From Halodurantibacterium daqingensis (GTDB lineage Bacteria; Pseudomonadota; Alphaproteobacteria; Rhodobacterales; Rhodobacteraceae), in assembly GCF_042666235.1 (NCBI RefSeq), contig NZ_JBHTFQ010000007.1:124001-188000 (forward strand): a stretch of DNA of 64,000 nucleotides, read 5' to 3'. The translations under genes and the position numbers were made by a program. Below are positions 22,894 through 31,947 of this stretch, one piece after another. Numbering within the stretch: position 1 is the stretch's first letter; each line of letters starts with the position of its first letter. Under the pieces are notes generated by a model, which was not told where the DNA came from, ran no database searches, and saw only the letters and a list, made by a program, of their open reading frames with translations.

Positions 22894-24894
22894 ATGTTCA
22901 AGAAGATCCTGATCGCGAACCGTGGAGAGATCGCATGCCGCGTCATCAAGACGGCCCGCAAGATGGGCATCGCCACGGTGGCGGTCTATTCCGATGCCGA
23001 TCGGAACGCGCTTCATGTGAAGATGGCCGATGAGGCAGTTCATATCGGTCCCGCGCCTGCGAACCAGTCCTATATCGTGATTGACAGGATCATGGAGGCC
23101 ATCCGGCACACGGGGGCCGAGGCCGTGCATCCCGGCTATGGGTTTCTTTCCGAGAACATGAAGTTCGCTCAGGCGCTCGAGGCCGCGGGGATCGCCTTCA
23201 TCGGCCCGCCGGCAACTGCAATCGAGGCGATGGGGGACAAGATCACCTCGAAGAAGCTGGCGGCCGAGGCGGGGGTTTCCACCGTGCCTGGTTACATGGG
23301 GTTGATCGCCGATGCCGACGAGGCCGTGCGCATCAGCGCCGAGATCGGCTATCCGGTGATGATCAAGGCCAGCGCCGGGGGCGGCGGCAAGGGCATGCGC
23401 ATTGCCTGGAACGACGATGAGGCGCGCGAAGGCTTCCAGTCGTCGAAGAACGAGGCGGCCAGCAGTTTCGGCGATGACCGGATCTTCATCGAGAAGTTCG
23501 TGACCCAGCCACGCCACATCGAGATCCAGGTGCTGGCCGACAGCCACGGCAACACCGTTTATCTTCATGAACGGGAGTGCTCGATCCAGCGCCGGAACCA
23601 GAAGGTGATCGAGGAAGCGCCAAGCCCGTTTCTGGACGAGGCGACGCGCAAGGCAATGGGCGAACAGGCCTGCGCCCTGGCGCGCGCCGTCGGCTATACC
23701 AGCGCCGGCACGGTGGAATTCATCGTCGATGGCAACCGCAGTTTCTATTTCCTGGAAATGAACACCCGGCTGCAGGTCGAACATCCGGTGACGGAACTGA
23801 TTACCGGCGTCGATCTGGTGGAACAGATGATCCGCGTCGCCGCCGGTGAGGCGCTACCCTTCACCCAGGCCGATCTGAAGATCAACGGCTGGGCGATGGA
23901 AAGCCGGCTTTACGCCGAAGATCCCTACCGCAACTTCCTGCCCTCCATTGGCCGACTGACCCGCTATCGCCCGCCGGAAGAGGTGGCGACCAGGGCCCAT
24001 GTCGTGCGCAACGATACCGGCGTTTATGAAGGCGGTGAGATCAGCATGTACTATGACCCGATGATCGCCAAACTCTGCACCTGGGCACCCGACCGCGGAG
24101 CTGCGATCGAGGCGATGCGCGTCGCGCTGGACAGCTTCGAGGTCGAGGGCATCGGTCACAACCTGCCGTTCCTTTCAGCGGTGATGGACCATCCGCGCTT
24201 CGTGTCAGGTGATATCACCACTGCCTTCATCGCCGAGGAATACCCCGAAGGCTTTCAGGGCGCGGTGCTGCCCGACGCGCTGCTGCGGCGGGTAGCGGCC
24301 GCGGCGGTCGCGATGCACCGGGTGGCCGAGATCCGTCGCGCCCGGATTTCGGGGCGCATGGGCAATCACGAACGTCACGTCGGCGCCGACTGGGTGGTCA
24401 CCCTGCAGGATCAGGAGTTCGTGGTTTCCGTCGCGGCCGACAAGGCAGGTGCGACCATCCGCTTTGCCGATGGGTTGGTGCACCGGGTGGAATCGGACTG
24501 GACCCCCGGGCAGCCGCTGGCACGGCTTGCGGTTGATGGCGATCCGCTTGTGATCAAGGTCGGCAAGGTTCCGAGCGGGTTCCGGATGCGCCTTCGGGGC
24601 GCCGATCTGACCGTTCGGGTGCGCAGCCCGCGCGCCGCCGAGCTTGCCCGGCTCATGCCCGAAAAGCTGCCGCCAGACACGTCGAAGTTCCTGCTCTGTC
24701 CGATGCCGGGCCTCGTGGTGAAGATCAACGTGGCTGCGGGGGATGAGGTTCAGGAAGGCCAGCCGCTGGCCACAGTCGAAGCGATGAAGATGGAGAACAT
24801 CCTGCGCGCCGAGCGTCGCGGCATCGTCAAGGCGATCAATGCCGCCGCAGGCGCCAGCCTGAAGGTGGACGACGTGATCATGGAGTTCGAATGA
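22894..24894 (+). CDS. pccA: Propionyl-CoA carboxylase alpha subunit (biotin-containing)
   Basis: 666 residues. The biotin carboxylase part starts FKKILIANRGEIACRVIKTA and has the ATP-grasp glycine loop AGGGGKGM (161-168) and the EMNTRLQVEHPVTE catalytic region. A middle BT domain that contacts PccB follows. The C-terminal biotin carrier domain has VEAMKMEN with the biotinylated Lys632. It carboxylates biotin with ATP and bicarbonate and works as a complex with PccB. The ATG at 22894 is preceded by GAGGGAGAGG. A DUF4174 gene ends convergently ten bases downstream. Confidence 0.96.
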   Translation: MFKKILIANRGEIACRVIKTARKMGIATVAVYSDADRNALHVKMADEAVHIGPAPANQSYIVIDRIMEAIRHTGAEAVHPGYGFLSENMKFAQALEAAGIAFIGPPATAIEAMGDKITSKKLAAEAGVSTVPGYMGLIADADEAVRISAEIGYPVMIKASAGGGGKGMRIAWNDDEAREGFQSSKNEAASSFGDDRIFIEKFVTQPRHIEIQVLADSHGNTVYLHERECSIQRRNQKVIEEAPSPFLDEATRKAMGEQACALARAVGYTSAGTVEFIVDGNRSFYFLEMNTRLQVEHPVTELITGVDLVEQMIRVAAGEALPFTQADLKINGWAMESRLYAEDPYRNFLPSIGRLTRYRPPEEVATRAHVVRNDTGVYEGGEISMYYDPMIAKLCTWAPDRGAAIEAMRVALDSFEVEGIGHNLPFLSAVMDHPRFVSGDITTAFIAEEYPEGFQGAVLPDALLRRVAAAAVAMHRVAEIRRARISGRMGNHERHVGADWVVTLQDQEFVVSVAADKAGATIRFADGLVHRVESDWTPGQPLARLAVDGDPLVIKVGKVPSGFRMRLRGADLTVRVRSPRAAELARLMPEKLPPDTSKFLLCPMPGLVVKINVAAGDEVQEGQPLATVEAMKMENILRAERRGIVKAINAAAGASLKVDDVIMEFE

Positions 24895-24904
24895 TCGCCG
24901 CAGG

Positions 24905-25387
24905 TCAGTTCGTCACACGCCCCGGCCGTTGTTGCAGCATCTCCTCGCGGCGCAGCGGCAGGCGGTCGATGGCGTGGAAAATCTCGCGCGCCGTCCAGGG
25001 ATTAGGCTTGCGCTGTTTCACCGCGCCGTCCTTGTCCAGCAGCACCAGGGAAAAGCCGCGTGGGCGCAACTGCTGGCGCACCTCGGATCGGGCCGCCGGA
25101 TCGGTATCGACCACGACGACAACGTCGCGATCCAGAAGCCCCGCATTGGCGCCTTCCAGCATGCGGATCTGCTGCTGGAACTGCGGGTCGTTCGGCGTGT
25201 CGGCAAAGACGGCCACCACCCGTTTCACCCAGACGAATTCGGACAGGCTCACATCAGCCGCATCGAGCAGTTCAAGCCCGCTGGGCGTGACGGCCCGAAC
25301 ATCCGGTGCAGGCGCTGTTGCGGCCTCGGTGGCAAGAACCGGGCCGGAAAGAAAAGCGACAAGAAAGGCAAGCGTGACGAATTTCAT
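24905..25387 (-). CDS. DUF4174 family exported protein
   Basis: 160 residues with a signal peptide (MKFVTLAFLVAFLSGPVLA). The body has a thioredoxin-like pattern without redox cysteines: VVAVFADTPNDPQFQQQ, DRDVVVVVDTDP, FSLVLLDKDGAVKQR, ending with WTAREIFHAIDRLPLRREEM, typical of DUF4174. Function unknown. It lies between pccA and mcm on the opposite strand, with AGGAGG before the ATG. It is divergent from mcm, and the 108-base shared promoter region carries a perfect 16-base palindrome. Confidence 0.8.
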   Translation of the reverse strand: MKFVTLAFLVAFLSGPVLATEAATAPAPDVRAVTPSGLELLDAADVSLSEFVWVKRVVAVFADTPNDPQFQQQIRMLEGANAGLLDRDVVVVVDTDPAARSEVRQQLRPRGFSLVLLDKDGAVKQRKPNPWTAREIFHAIDRLPLRREEMLQQRPGRVTN

Positions 25388-25416
25388 GGGGCCTCCTGTA
25401 GGCCAGCATATAGGCA

Positions 25417-25432
25417 GTTTCGCGCGCGAAAC
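25417..25432. promoter_or_regulatory. Perfect 16-bp palindrome in the DUF4174/mcm promoter region
   Basis: GTTTCGCGCGCGAAAC is fully self-complementary and lies 30 bases from the DUF4174 start and 63 bases from the mcm start. Its half-site TTTCGC resembles the TTCGC/TTTGC half-sites upstream of pccB. A dimeric regulator controlling mcm, the DUF4174 gene, or both is likely; which regulator is not known. Confidence 0.55.
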
Positions 25433-25495
25433 ACAGGGGTCGCATCACATCGTCGCGCAGACGCGGGGCGTGACCGCAACGAGAAGGGCACAGCC

Positions 25496-27628
25496 ATGAG
25501 CGAGAAACAAGAGGCGTGGCGGAAACTCGCGATCCAGGAACTGCGGGGCCGCGACCCCGACGACCTGGTCTGGCAGACGCTGGAAGGAATAAAGGTAAAG
25601 CCGCTTTATACCGAGGAGGACATTGCCGGCCTTGGGCACATCGGCTCGGTCCCGGGCCAGGCGCCCTTCACGCGCGGTGTGCGGGCAACGATGTATGCCG
25701 GCCGGCCCTGGACGATCCGTCAATATGCGGGCTTTTCCACGGCAGAGGAATCCAACGCCTTCTATCGCCGGGCGCTTGCTGCCGGGCAGCAGGGCGTCTC
25801 GGTTGCCTTCGATCTTGCCACACACCGTGGCTATGACAGCGACCACCCGCGGGTGGAGGGCGATGTCGGCAAGGCGGGCGTGGCCATCGACAGCGTCGAG
25901 GACATGAAGATCCTGTTCGACGGAATCCCGCTGGAAAAGGTCAGCGTGTCGATGACGATGAACGGCGCGGTTATCCCGATTCTCGCGAATTTCATCGTGA
26001 CGGGCGAAGAACAGGGCGTCGATCGCAGCCTGCTGTCGGGAACCATCCAGAACGACATCCTGAAGGAGTTCATGGTTCGCAACACCTATGTCTATCCACC
26101 CGAACCCTCGATGCGCATCATCGCGGATATCATCGAATATACCAGCGCCGAGATGCCGAAGTTCAATTCCATCTCGATCTCCGGCTATCACATGCAGGAG
26201 GCGGGGGCGAACCTGGTGCAGGAACTGGCCTTCACCCTGGCCGACGGGCGGGAATATGTGCGGGCGGCGATCGCGCGCGGCATGGATGTGGATGCCTTTG
26301 CCGGGCGGCTGTCGTTCTTCTTTGCCATCGGCATGAACATCTTCATGGAGGCGGCCAAGCTGCGGGCGGCACGGATGCTCTGGCACCGGATCATGTCCGA
26401 GTTCAACCCGAAGAAGCCCGGCAGCCTCATGCTGCGCACCCATTGCCAGACCTCGGGCGTGTCGCTGCAGGAGCAGGATCCCTACAACAACGTCGTCCGC
26501 ACCGCCTATGAGGCGCTGGCGGCGGTGCTGGGCGGCACACAGTCGCTGCATACCAACGCTCTGGACGAGGCGATTGCCCTGCCCACAGACTTCAGCGCCC
26601 GTATCGCACGCAATACGCAGCTGATCCTCCAGGAAGAAACCGGCATCACCAAGGTCGTCGATCCGCTTGCCGGCAGCTATTACGTCGAAAGCCTGACGGC
26701 CGAACTGGCCGACAAGGCCTGGGCGTTGATCGAAGAGGTCGAGGCGATGGGCGGCATGACCAAGGCCGTCGCTTCGGGCATGCCCAAGCTGCGGATCGAG
26801 GAGACGGCCGCGCGGCGGCAGGCGCTGATTGACCGCGGTGAAGATGTGATCGTCGGCGTCAACAAGTACCGGCTTGAGAAGGAGGATCCGATCGAGATCC
26901 TCGATATCGACAATGCCAAGGTTCGCGAAGCCCAGATCGCGCGGCTGGCACAGATTCGGGCCTCGCGGGACCAGGGGGCTTGTGATGCGGCGCTGGCCGA
27001 ACTGTCGCGTCGCGCAGCCGAAGGTGGCAACCTTCTGGAAGCGGCCGTCGTCGCGGCACGGGCCCGCGCCAGCGTGGGAGAGATCAGCATGGCAATGGAA
27101 AAGGTTTTTGGACGGCATCGGGCCGAAGTCAGAACGCTTGCCGGAGTTTATGGCGCGGCCTACGCGGGCGACGACGATTTCGCCGCCATCCAGCGCGATG
27201 TCGAGGCTTTCGCGGTCGAGGAAGGGCGCCGGCCCCGGATGTTGGTGGTCAAGATGGGCCAGGATGGCCATGATCGGGGCGCCAAGGTGATCGCCACCGC
27301 CTTTGCCGATATCGGTTTCGACGTCGATGTGGGGCCGCTGTTCCAGACCCCGGAGGAGGCGGCACAGGATGCGATCGACAACGATGTTCATGTCGTTGGC
27401 ATTTCCAGCCTTGCGGCAGGCCACAAGACGCTGGCACCCCGCCTGGTCGAGGCGCTGCGGGCCGCGGGGGCGGGGGATGTACTGGTGATCTGTGGCGGCG
27501 TGATCCCGCAGCAGGACTATGCCTTCCTCTATGAAAGTGGTGTGAAGGCAATTTTCGGCCCGGGCACCAATATTCCACGTGCGGCGCGCGATATTCTGAC
27601 GCTGATCCGCGCCAATCGTCGCGCCTGA
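25496..27628 (+). CDS. mcm: Methylmalonyl-CoA mutase (single-chain, B12-dependent)
   Basis: 710 residues, like the E. coli ScpA type single-subunit enzyme. The N-terminal substrate barrel includes GQAPFTRGVRATMYAGRPWT, YDSDHPRVEGDVGKAGVAID and FNSISISGYHMQEAGA. The C-terminal cobalamin domain has DGHDRG with the cobalt-ligating H592, SSLAAGHKTLAPRL and VICGGVIP. It converts (R)-methylmalonyl-CoA to succinyl-CoA, completing propionyl-CoA assimilation started by PccAB; the epimerase is not in this window. The ATG at 25496 follows AGAAGGG. No cobalamin riboswitch is seen upstream. Confidence 0.96.
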   Translation: MSEKQEAWRKLAIQELRGRDPDDLVWQTLEGIKVKPLYTEEDIAGLGHIGSVPGQAPFTRGVRATMYAGRPWTIRQYAGFSTAEESNAFYRRALAAGQQGVSVAFDLATHRGYDSDHPRVEGDVGKAGVAIDSVEDMKILFDGIPLEKVSVSMTMNGAVIPILANFIVTGEEQGVDRSLLSGTIQNDILKEFMVRNTYVYPPEPSMRIIADIIEYTSAEMPKFNSISISGYHMQEAGANLVQELAFTLADGREYVRAAIARGMDVDAFAGRLSFFFAIGMNIFMEAAKLRAARMLWHRIMSEFNPKKPGSLMLRTHCQTSGVSLQEQDPYNNVVRTAYEALAAVLGGTQSLHTNALDEAIALPTDFSARIARNTQLILQEETGITKVVDPLAGSYYVESLTAELADKAWALIEEVEAMGGMTKAVASGMPKLRIEETAARRQALIDRGEDVIVGVNKYRLEKEDPIEILDIDNAKVREAQIARLAQIRASRDQGACDAALAELSRRAAEGGNLLEAAVVAARARASVGEISMAMEKVFGRHRAEVRTLAGVYGAAYAGDDDFAAIQRDVEAFAVEEGRRPRMLVVKMGQDGHDRGAKVIATAFADIGFDVDVGPLFQTPEEAAQDAIDNDVHVVGISSLAAGHKTLAPRLVEALRAAGAGDVLVICGGVIPQQDYAFLYESGVKAIFGPGTNIPRAARDILTLIRANRRA

Positions 27629-27635
27629 CGCCATC

Positions 27636-28166
27636 ATGGCCGCCGCAACCGATCAGGCTCTGATGCCGCCGGCGGGCGTCATCATCCGCGATGCCTGCGC
27701 CGAGGATTGCAGTGCCATTGCTGCAATCTGGAATCCGGTGATCCGCGACACGCTGATTACCTTCACGACCGAGGAAAAGACCGCTCCGGATCTTGTCGCC
27801 ACTCTGGCGGGGAAGGAAAGGTCTGGGCAACCCTTTCTTCTGGCCTGCGCCAAAGGAGAGCTTCTTGGTTTCGCGACCTACGGCGCCTTTCGGCCGGGGC
27901 CGGGCTATGCACATACCGCCGAACATACCGTGATCCTTGCGCCAAGGGCATGGGGGCGGGGCGTCGGACGGGCCCTGATGCAGGCGGTGGAGGATCACGC
28001 GCGCCGGAGCGGCATTCACAGCCTGATCGGCGGGGTGAGCGGCGCCAACACCGAGGGTCGGGCCTTTCACGCTGCCCTGGGCTATCGGGAGATCGCGATC
28101 CTGCCCGAGGTCGGGCGGAAGTTCGGCCAATGGCTGGACCTTGTTTTAATGCAGAAAATGCTGTGA
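27636..28166 (+). CDS. GNAT family N-acetyltransferase (phosphinothricin acetyltransferase-like)
   Basis: 176 residues. The N-terminus VIIRDACAEDCSAIAAIWNPVIRDT and the substrate-region FTTEEKT match the Pat/Bar-like GNAT subgroup; the acetyl-CoA loop is LAPRAWGRGVGRALMQA, the Q/RxxGxG/A motif. The real substrate is unknown; such housekeeping proteins often acetylate methionine derivatives or related amino acids. It starts eight bases after mcm and is likely cotranscribed. An alternative start is ATG at 27663. Confidence 0.85.
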   Translation: MAAATDQALMPPAGVIIRDACAEDCSAIAAIWNPVIRDTLITFTTEEKTAPDLVATLAGKERSGQPFLLACAKGELLGFATYGAFRPGPGYAHTAEHTVILAPRAWGRGVGRALMQAVEDHARRSGIHSLIGGVSGANTEGRAFHAALGYREIAILPEVGRKFGQWLDLVLMQKML

Positions 28167-28208
28167 TGTCGCAATGACAGTCGGGTTGAATGGCGCTAAC
28201 ATGGAACC

Positions 28209-28892
28209 ATGTCGATCTGGACCCGCATCACCGCCGCCCTTTCCGCGCTGGCCAATGGCGACGGCCTTGCCGAGGTTTTCGACCGTTTGCGGCAGCCTCC
28301 GGAACGCACCGTTGCCTTCACGATTGCGGTGATCGCGCTGGGTGCAAAGATGGCAAAGGCCGACGGGGAGGTCACCCGCAACGAGGTTTCGGCCTTCCGC
28401 GAGGTGTTCACCATCGCGCCAGAAGACGAAGCCCATGCGGCGCGGGTCTTCAACCTGGCCCGGCAGGATGTGGCGGGCTACGAGGCCTACGCCCGCCGTA
28501 TCGCCACCATGTTCCAGGGCGAACGTCAGGTGCTGATCGACCTGATGGAGGGCCTTTTCCATATCGCGGTTTCCGATGGCGACTGGCACCCGGCCGAGGA
28601 AGCGTTCCTGCGCAACGTCGCCACGATCTTTGGCTTGGACGACCGTTGTTTCCGCAGCCTCCGCACCCGGTTCGTGCCCGATGCGCGTCCTGATCCCTAC
28701 GAGGTTCTTGGCGTGACCCTTGATGCGCCGCTTGATACGATCCGCAAGGCTTGGCGTCAGGCGGTGATCGAAACACACCCGGACCGGATGATTGCCCGCG
28801 GCGTGCCGCCCGAGGCGATCAAGATGGCCGAGCGGCGCCTGCAGGCCGTCAACCGCGCCTGGGAGGAAATCAGCCACGACCGGGCAGCCTGA
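28209..28892 (+). CDS. TerB/J-domain protein (DjlA-like, without membrane anchor)
   Basis: 227 residues. Residues about 25-150 form a TerB-like helical domain (AKMAKADGEVTRNEVSAF; AVSDGDWHPAEEAFLRNVA), and the C-terminal 65 residues are a J domain (DPYEVLGVTLDAPLDTIRKAWRQAV) with the HPD triad at 190-192 needed to stimulate Hsp70 ATPase. E. coli DjlA has the same two domains plus an N-terminal membrane anchor, which is missing here, so this is probably a cytosolic DnaK co-chaperone. The next gene starts three bases after its stop. Confidence 0.85.
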   Translation: MSIWTRITAALSALANGDGLAEVFDRLRQPPERTVAFTIAVIALGAKMAKADGEVTRNEVSAFREVFTIAPEDEAHAARVFNLARQDVAGYEAYARRIATMFQGERQVLIDLMEGLFHIAVSDGDWHPAEEAFLRNVATIFGLDDRCFRSLRTRFVPDARPDPYEVLGVTLDAPLDTIRKAWRQAVIETHPDRMIARGVPPEAIKMAERRLQAVNRAWEEISHDRAA

Positions 28893-28894
28893 GC

Positions 28895-29926
28895 TTGCGG
28901 ATCGTCACCTACAATGTCGAGTGGTTCAATTCGCTCTTTGATGATGACGGGCGGCTCATCGATGACGCTGCCCTTTCAGGTCGGCGTGACGTCACACGCC
29001 ATCAGCAGATCGCGGCACTGGGGGTGGTCTTTGCCGCGCTGGATGGCGATGCCGTGCTCGTGGTCGAGGCGCCTGACCAGTCGCGGCGGCGATCCTGCGT
29101 GCGGGCGCTTGAAGGTTTTGCGCACCGCTTCGGCCTGCGGGCGAACCGGGCGCTGATTGGCTTTGCCAGCGACAGCCAGCAGGAAATCGCGCTGCTTTAC
29201 GATCCCGCAGCCCTGAGCGTCATCCATGACCCGCAGGGAGAACCGACGGGCAAGCGCGGATCCGAGAACGCGCCGCGCTTCGACGGGGTGTTTCGCATCG
29301 ATCTCGACCTTGACGGCACCCCCGAATTGGTCACCTTCGCGCGGCCGCCGCTGGAGTTGCTGATCGAGACGATTTCGGGCAAGATCCTGCGCATGATCGG
29401 CGTGCATGTGAAATCCAAGGCGCCGCATGGTGCGCGCGGGCCGGATGAAGGCCTTCGCCTGTCGATCGAGAACCGGCGCAAGCAATATGCCCAGTGCCTT
29501 TGGCTACGGCAGCGCATAGATGATCACATCGCCGCCGGCGACCCCCTGATCGTGCTGGGCGATTTCAACGATGGTCCTGGCCTGGAAGAGTTCGAACACC
29601 TGTTTTCCCGCTCGGCGGTTGATATCGTGCTGGGTTGGGACCGGGCTCCGAAGGCGCGACTTTACGATCATCATGCGCGGCTGGCCCTCGCCAATCGTAC
29701 CGCCGCAGCGCCGGTGTCGGCGCGGTTTCTCATGCCGGACGAACAGCATTATTTCTCGGCGCTGCTGGACTACATCATGATTTCCGAGGATCTGCGTCAG
29801 CACCAGCCGGTGTGGCGCATCTGGTATCCGTTCGATGATGCCGGGTGCTATGGTGACCCGTTGTTGCGCGAGGCGCTGCTGCTGGCCTCGGATCATTTTC
29901 CGGTCAGTCTCGATCTCGTGATCTGA
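28895..29926 (+). CDS. Endonuclease/exonuclease/phosphatase family protein
   Basis: 343 residues with the EEP metal-dependent hydrolase fold. The N-terminus RIVTYNVEWFNSLF carries the conserved Asn and the metal-binding Glu; IVLGDFNDGPGLEEF carries the catalytic Asp-Asn pair; the C-terminus has SDHFPV with the general-base His. The substrate (DNA, RNA, lipid headgroup or inositol phosphate) cannot be read from the sequence. The likely start is TTG at 28895, just after the TerB/J gene stop, with a CTG at 28889 as alternative. No signal peptide, so cytosolic. Confidence 0.85.
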   Translation: MRIVTYNVEWFNSLFDDDGRLIDDAALSGRRDVTRHQQIAALGVVFAALDGDAVLVVEAPDQSRRRSCVRALEGFAHRFGLRANRALIGFASDSQQEIALLYDPAALSVIHDPQGEPTGKRGSENAPRFDGVFRIDLDLDGTPELVTFARPPLELLIETISGKILRMIGVHVKSKAPHGARGPDEGLRLSIENRRKQYAQCLWLRQRIDDHIAAGDPLIVLGDFNDGPGLEEFEHLFSRSAVDIVLGWDRAPKARLYDHHARLALANRTAAAPVSARFLMPDEQHYFSALLDYIMISEDLRQHQPVWRIWYPFDDAGCYGDPLLREALLLASDHFPVSLDLVI

Positions 29927-29971
29927 GGGCGGGGACATTGGGGGCTTTCCCTGACGGGTGCGGCTTCCCAT

Positions 29972-30349
29972 ATGATCTGCATGAGACATGTTCTTGCCCT
30001 TTCGCTGATGCTTGTCCTGCCGCTGGCTGTCGGGGTCATGGTGCAGCCCGTGGGCCCGGCCCATGCCCAGACCAGCCCGGAACCGGACCCTCGGGACCAG
30101 GGCGCGGACCGCGACTGGAGCGAGGGGCTTGGGCTGTTGCAGGAAGGGGCACGGCGGCTCCTGCGCGGGCTGATGCAGGAAATGGAGCCCGCCTTGCGCG
30201 ATCTTGGAACGCGGATCGACGACCTGTCGGTCTATCACCGGCCCGAACTGCTGCCCAACGGAGACATCATCATTCGCCGGCGCGTTCCACTTGAGTCCGA
30301 GCCGGTATCGCCCCCGGAGCTGCCGCGCGAGGGCGAGATCGACATCTAG
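29972..30349 (+). CDS. Small secreted protein, unknown function
   Basis: 125 residues; 122 if the second ATG at 29981 is used. The signal peptide ends near GPAHAQ. The mature part is acidic at the ends with an amphipathic helix (GLGLLQEGARRLLRGLMQEMEPALRDLG) and a conserved-looking PELLPNGDIIIRRRVPLE. Similar proteins occur in Rhodobacteraceae without assigned function. It is convergent with ppx, and both stop codons use the same CTAG at 30346-30349. Confidence 0.7.
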   Translation: MICMRHVLALSLMLVLPLAVGVMVQPVGPAHAQTSPEPDPRDQGADRDWSEGLGLLQEGARRLLRGLMQEMEPALRDLGTRIDDLSVYHRPELLPNGDIIIRRRVPLESEPVSPPELPREGEIDI

Positions 30350-31893
30350 CGCCGGGCCTGCCGGACCTGGGTTTCGACACCGAGCGCCTGTGCAAGCGCC
30401 GTGAAGCGGGCCTGCGCCACCTCGCCGAACAGCGCGGCGCTTCTGGGGGCAAGCACCAGTTCAAGCACCTTCTTCTTGGGGTAAAAGCGCAGTGCACCGG
30501 CCTCCTGGGGCTGTTCTATGGCGAACATGGCCCCGAACCGCATCGCCTTGCCCAGAACCTCGGCGTCCTGGATGTCGCTCTCCGGCAGAAGCTTGAACAA
30601 TGGTTCAAGCCGCGATCCGGCGCGGCTGTTCTTGTAGCGGTGCAGAAGCGCGAGACCGAGGAACACCCGTCCGGCATGATCCAGCCCGCCAAGATTCGCG
30701 CGCGTGGCATTGTCGAAGCAGGCCTCGGCCCGGTAATCGGGATGGGCGCGCCAGGCGGTGTCATGCAGCAGGCAGGCGGCCTTAATCAGGCGCTTGCGCT
30801 CCTTTGGTGCCGATTTGAACAGGGGGTGCAGGAATTCGTAAAGCTTCTTGCCAAAGCCGGGCAGGCGCGCACTCTGCGCTTCGGCAAATCGGCAGGCCTC
30901 GATCAGCGGATCGCGGGATCGCAGCTTGTCAGGCATCTGTTCGTAAAGCAGCCCTTCGCGGATACCATAGGAAGAGATGTCGATTTCCTCGGGCTTGAAG
31001 GTTCGTACGAGCTGCAAAAGCACTTCAGAGGCGAGCGGCACCAACTCGACCCGTTCGGCCGAGAGTCCGCCCGCCGCGCGCAGATCGGCAATGCTGCGTT
31101 CGCCGATCCATTCGACCGTGGATCGCACCGCCTTGGGCGACATCCGGTATTCGTGCAGGACGGTAAGCGGATAGCCACGCCGCACCATGTCCAGCCGAGC
31201 GATCGCCCGCCATGATCCTCCGACAAGATAGATCCGCTGGTGGTTTGCCCCGATCTCGTCCTTCAGGCCGGAAAGGACCGAAGCGATATGCTTGCGCAGC
31301 CCCTTCTGGCCGCCCCCGACCTGTTGCAGGCGGAAGGGCCCCAGCTTGGAGGTCACGCGGCGTCCGACCTTGCCCTTTCCGATCACCGCGAGTTCCATGG
31401 ACGAACCGCCGATGTCGCAGACCAGGCCCTCGGCCTCGGGCCAGCCCAGCAGAACGCCCTGCGCCGACAACCGTGCCTCTTCCGGGCCGTCGATCACCCA
31501 CAGCGACAGCCCGGTTTCGCGCAGAACCTCTTCGCGGAAATCGGCCCCGTCTTCGGCTTCGCGCACGGCAGCAGTGGCAACCACGGTCAGGGGTGCAATG
31601 CCCATGCCTTCGGCCAGAAGCGCGAACCGCTTGAGCGCGCGCAACGCCCTTTCACGGCCACGGGGGTTCAGGCGTCCGCTGACAGCCAGCCCGGCGCCCA
31701 GCCCGCACATCACCTTTTCGTTGTAGAAATAGGCAGGGCTGCGGGCTGCCCCGTCAAACACCACCATCCGAACCGAGTTCGAGCCGACGTCGACCACGCC
31801 CACCCGGCTGAGCGCCCGCGCCGAAGGATCCTCGAACAGCGGGCGTCCGAACGGGCCCCAGTCGTCCAGCGGCGCCTCGGTCATCGTGTCCAT
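30346..31893 (-). CDS. ppx: Ppx/GppA family exopolyphosphatase
   Basis: 515 residues of the ASKHA-fold Ppx/GppA family. The phosphate-1 loop is VGVVDVGSNSVRMVVFDG; CDIGGSSMELAVIGKGKVG is the phosphate-2 region; the C-terminal HD-like helical domain carries HDTAWRAHPDYR. It removes terminal phosphate from polyphosphate or from pppGpp. It lies 54 bases downstream of ppk1 on the same strand, the standard synthesis/degradation pair. The ATG at 31893 has AGGAGT seven bases upstream. Confidence 0.93.
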   Translation of the reverse strand: MDTMTEAPLDDWGPFGRPLFEDPSARALSRVGVVDVGSNSVRMVVFDGAARSPAYFYNEKVMCGLGAGLAVSGRLNPRGRERALRALKRFALLAEGMGIAPLTVVATAAVREAEDGADFREEVLRETGLSLWVIDGPEEARLSAQGVLLGWPEAEGLVCDIGGSSMELAVIGKGKVGRRVTSKLGPFRLQQVGGGQKGLRKHIASVLSGLKDEIGANHQRIYLVGGSWRAIARLDMVRRGYPLTVLHEYRMSPKAVRSTVEWIGERSIADLRAAGGLSAERVELVPLASEVLLQLVRTFKPEEIDISSYGIREGLLYEQMPDKLRSRDPLIEACRFAEAQSARLPGFGKKLYEFLHPLFKSAPKERKRLIKAACLLHDTAWRAHPDYRAEACFDNATRANLGGLDHAGRVFLGLALLHRYKNSRAGSRLEPLFKLLPESDIQDAEVLGKAMRFGAMFAIEQPQEAGALRFYPKKKVLELVLAPRSAALFGEVAQARFTALAQALGVETQVRQARR

Positions 31894-31947
31894 GCTGTTA
31901 CTCCTGGTCGGTTTCGCGGCGCAAACTGCGTCAGTCGGTCCGGCGCG

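Noticed and set aside
25388..25495. Cobalamin riboswitch before the B12-dependent mutase
   Set aside because: The gap is only 108 bases and lacks a B12-box-like sequence; the only clear feature is the palindrome.
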